Below, piece after piece: positions 6,198 to 7,143 of a stretch of DNA of 7,143 nucleotides. The notes beneath the pieces were generated by a model. It was not told the DNA's origin, did not search any database, and saw only the letters and a list, made by a program, of their open reading frames with translations. Both the position numbers and the translations under genes were made by a program. The stretch covers positions 1-7,143 of the forward strand of contig DASQFU010000083.1 in NCBI GenBank assembly GCA_035632955.1, read 5' to 3'. The stretch is from DASQFU01 sp035632955 (GTDB taxonomy: Bacteria > Eisenbacteria > RBG-16-71-46). The number at the start of each line of letters is the position of its first letter. Within the stretch, counting starts at the first letter, position 1.

Positions 6198-7143
6198 ATG
6201 TCCGCTCGGCTGCTGATCACCGGCTGCACTGGAACGGTCGCCGGCCCGCTAACCGCCGCGCTGCGCTCGGCACTCCCGAACGCGACGCTGATCGGCGCCT
6301 CGCGCACCGCGCGTCGCGTCGCCGCGCCGTGGGACGAGCATCACGCGGTCGATCTCGGCGTACCGCGCTCGGTCGAGCTCCTGGTCGGCGAGACTCGACC
6401 CGACGGCGTGTTCCATCTCGCGTCGTTGCGGAGTGGCAGCGCGGCCAAGCTCGAGCGGGTCAACGTCGATGGGACCGCGCATCTGCTCGCGGCGATGCGG
6501 ATGTTGAGAGGGCCGACGTTCCGCGTGCTGGTGCTCGGCTCGGCGGCGGAGCTCGGGGATCTCGCGCCCAGCGACCTGCCGGCAGGCGAAGGCGCGCCCA
6601 CCCGGCCGGTCGACGCGTACGGCATCTCGAAGCTCGAGCAGGCGCAGGTGACGGAAGCGGCGCACGCGCGCGAAGGTCAAGACGTCGTGCGGGTGCGGCT
6701 GTTCAACCTGCTCGGGCCCGGCCTGCCGCCGACGCTGCTGCCCGGCCGGTGCGTGACGTTGCTCGCGGGAGTGTTGAGAGGGGCCGCGCCCCGGTTGGTG
6801 TTCGGCGACCTCGAGACGGTTCGCGACTACGCCGACGTGCGCGATCTCGCGCGTGGCATCGTGCAGGCGTACCTCGGCGCGCCGGCCGGCGCGCTCTATC
6901 ACCTGGGGAGTGGGCGCGGCCGCACCGGACGCGAGGTGGTCCAAGCGCTGATCGCCGCCGCCGGGCCCGAGGTCGGACCGGTCGAGGTCGTGAGCGAGCC
7001 GCATGGCCCAGCAGGCGTGCGGGCGCTGGTCGCCGATCCCGGCCGCGCGCGCGGAGCTCGGCTGGGCCCTCGAGATCCCGTTCGAGCGCTCGGCGGCCGA
7101 TATGTGGCGCGCGGCGCGCACCGTGATCGCGACCGGTGAGCCG
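6198..7143 (+). CDS. SDR sugar-nucleotide reductase, RMD-like, with 3' frameshift; runs off window
   Basis: An extended SDR protein resembling GDP-6-deoxy-D-mannose reductases, which reduce the C4 keto group of 4-keto-6-deoxy sugar nucleotides with NAD(P)H. Motifs: TGCTGTVAG (8-16; G-x2-G-x2-A coenzyme site), LVLGSAAELG (111-120; like the GSSAEYG active-site strand of RMD), catalytic Y141-x3-K145 in YGISK, FNLLGPG (169-175), VRDYADVRD (208-216) and HLGSGRGRTGREV (235-247). The family C-terminus (GPAGVRALVADP, then RAR-ELGW) is split: the first part is in the gene frame up to about 7053, then ELGWALEIPFERS continues one base later from 7054, open to the window end. The original frame instead stops at TGA 7137-7139 with poor codon choice. 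ATG 6198 is preferred; GTG 6168 would overlap the upstream gene by 14 bases. Neither has a clear ribosome site, so translation may be coupled. An epimerase role is the alternative. Confidence 0.85.
7038..7053 (+). other. Apparent one-base frameshift in a CG run
   Basis: Sixteen bases separate the Asp codon GAT (7035-7037) from the GAG of ELGW (7054); fifteen would keep the frame and give DPGRARELGW, close to the family's DP-x-RAR-x-ELGW. The tract is an alternating CG run, prone to sequencing error. In the shifted frame 28 of 30 codons at 7054-7143 end in G or C. Confidence 0.75.

Noticed and set aside
5327..6307. Long minus-strand open frame opposite the nucleotidyltransferase gene
   Set aside because: Same reason: the plus strand has the complete nucleotidyltransferase motif set and a ribosome site, while the antisense product shows no recognisable fold.
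6502..6782. Repeated TGTTGAGAGGG at 6502-6512 and 6772-6782 (shorter match at 1300-1308)
   Set aside because: Both copies encode Leu-Arg with the locally rare codons TTG AGA, which is curious, but a few 11-base matches are expected by chance in 7 kb and spacing shows no pattern.
6249..7121. Long minus- and plus-strand alternative frames over the reductase gene
   Set aside because: They are low-complexity, Arg/Ala/Gly-rich shadows; the SDR frame carries the coenzyme and catalytic motifs.

Overview
The window is a GC-rich bacterial stretch carrying part of a surface-polysaccharide or glycoconjugate locus. It holds one glycosyltransferase cut by the left edge, two large multi-membrane-span proteins of the PMT/ArnT-like (GT39-type) kind, and a three-gene nucleotide-sugar operon that runs off the right edge. 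Strong G/C preference at third codon positions fits a high-GC Gram-negative-type bacterium or a metagenomic lineage of that kind. Nothing here allows a phylum assignment. I found no tRNA, rRNA, CRISPR array, transposase, insertion sequence or phage gene.

Layout: (1) 2-1099, plus strand: a GT4 (GT-B fold) glycosyltransferase missing only its extreme N-terminus. (2) 1104-2720, minus strand: a roughly 12-span membrane protein with a soluble C-terminal domain, convergent with the GT4 gene with only 4 bases between stop codons. (3) 2675-3085, minus strand: a possible small unknown gene whose stop overlaps a GTG start option of gene 2 in a GTGA. It also overlaps the 5' end of the next gene on the other strand, so this divergent junction is ambiguous. 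(4) 2967-4307, plus strand: a GT39/ArnT-like membrane glycosyltransferase. (5) 4381-4448: a good sigma70-like promoter and a ribosome-binding site. (6) 4449-5441: a LegB-type NAD-dependent NDP-hexosamine 4,6-dehydratase. (7) 5465-6181: a short sugar-1-phosphate nucleotidyltransferase. (8) 6198-7143: a reductase resembling GDP-6-deoxy-D-mannose reductase, with an apparent one-base frameshift near its 3' end.

Inferred teamwork: the nucleotidyltransferase activates a hexosamine 1-phosphate, the LegB-like enzyme makes the 4-keto-6-deoxy sugar nucleotide, and the SDR reductase reduces the keto group. The likely output is an activated 6-deoxy-HexNAc-type sugar, or an intermediate of a legionaminic-acid-type route. 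The GT4 and polytopic enzymes would build or transfer glycans at the membrane. The two membrane-protein genes have visibly lower third-position GC than the flanking genes, so the locus may be a mosaic. I see no clearly new biological system. The most useful observations are the frameshift, the LegB plus reductase pairing, the clean promoter, and the ambiguous divergent/overlapping region at 2675-3085.
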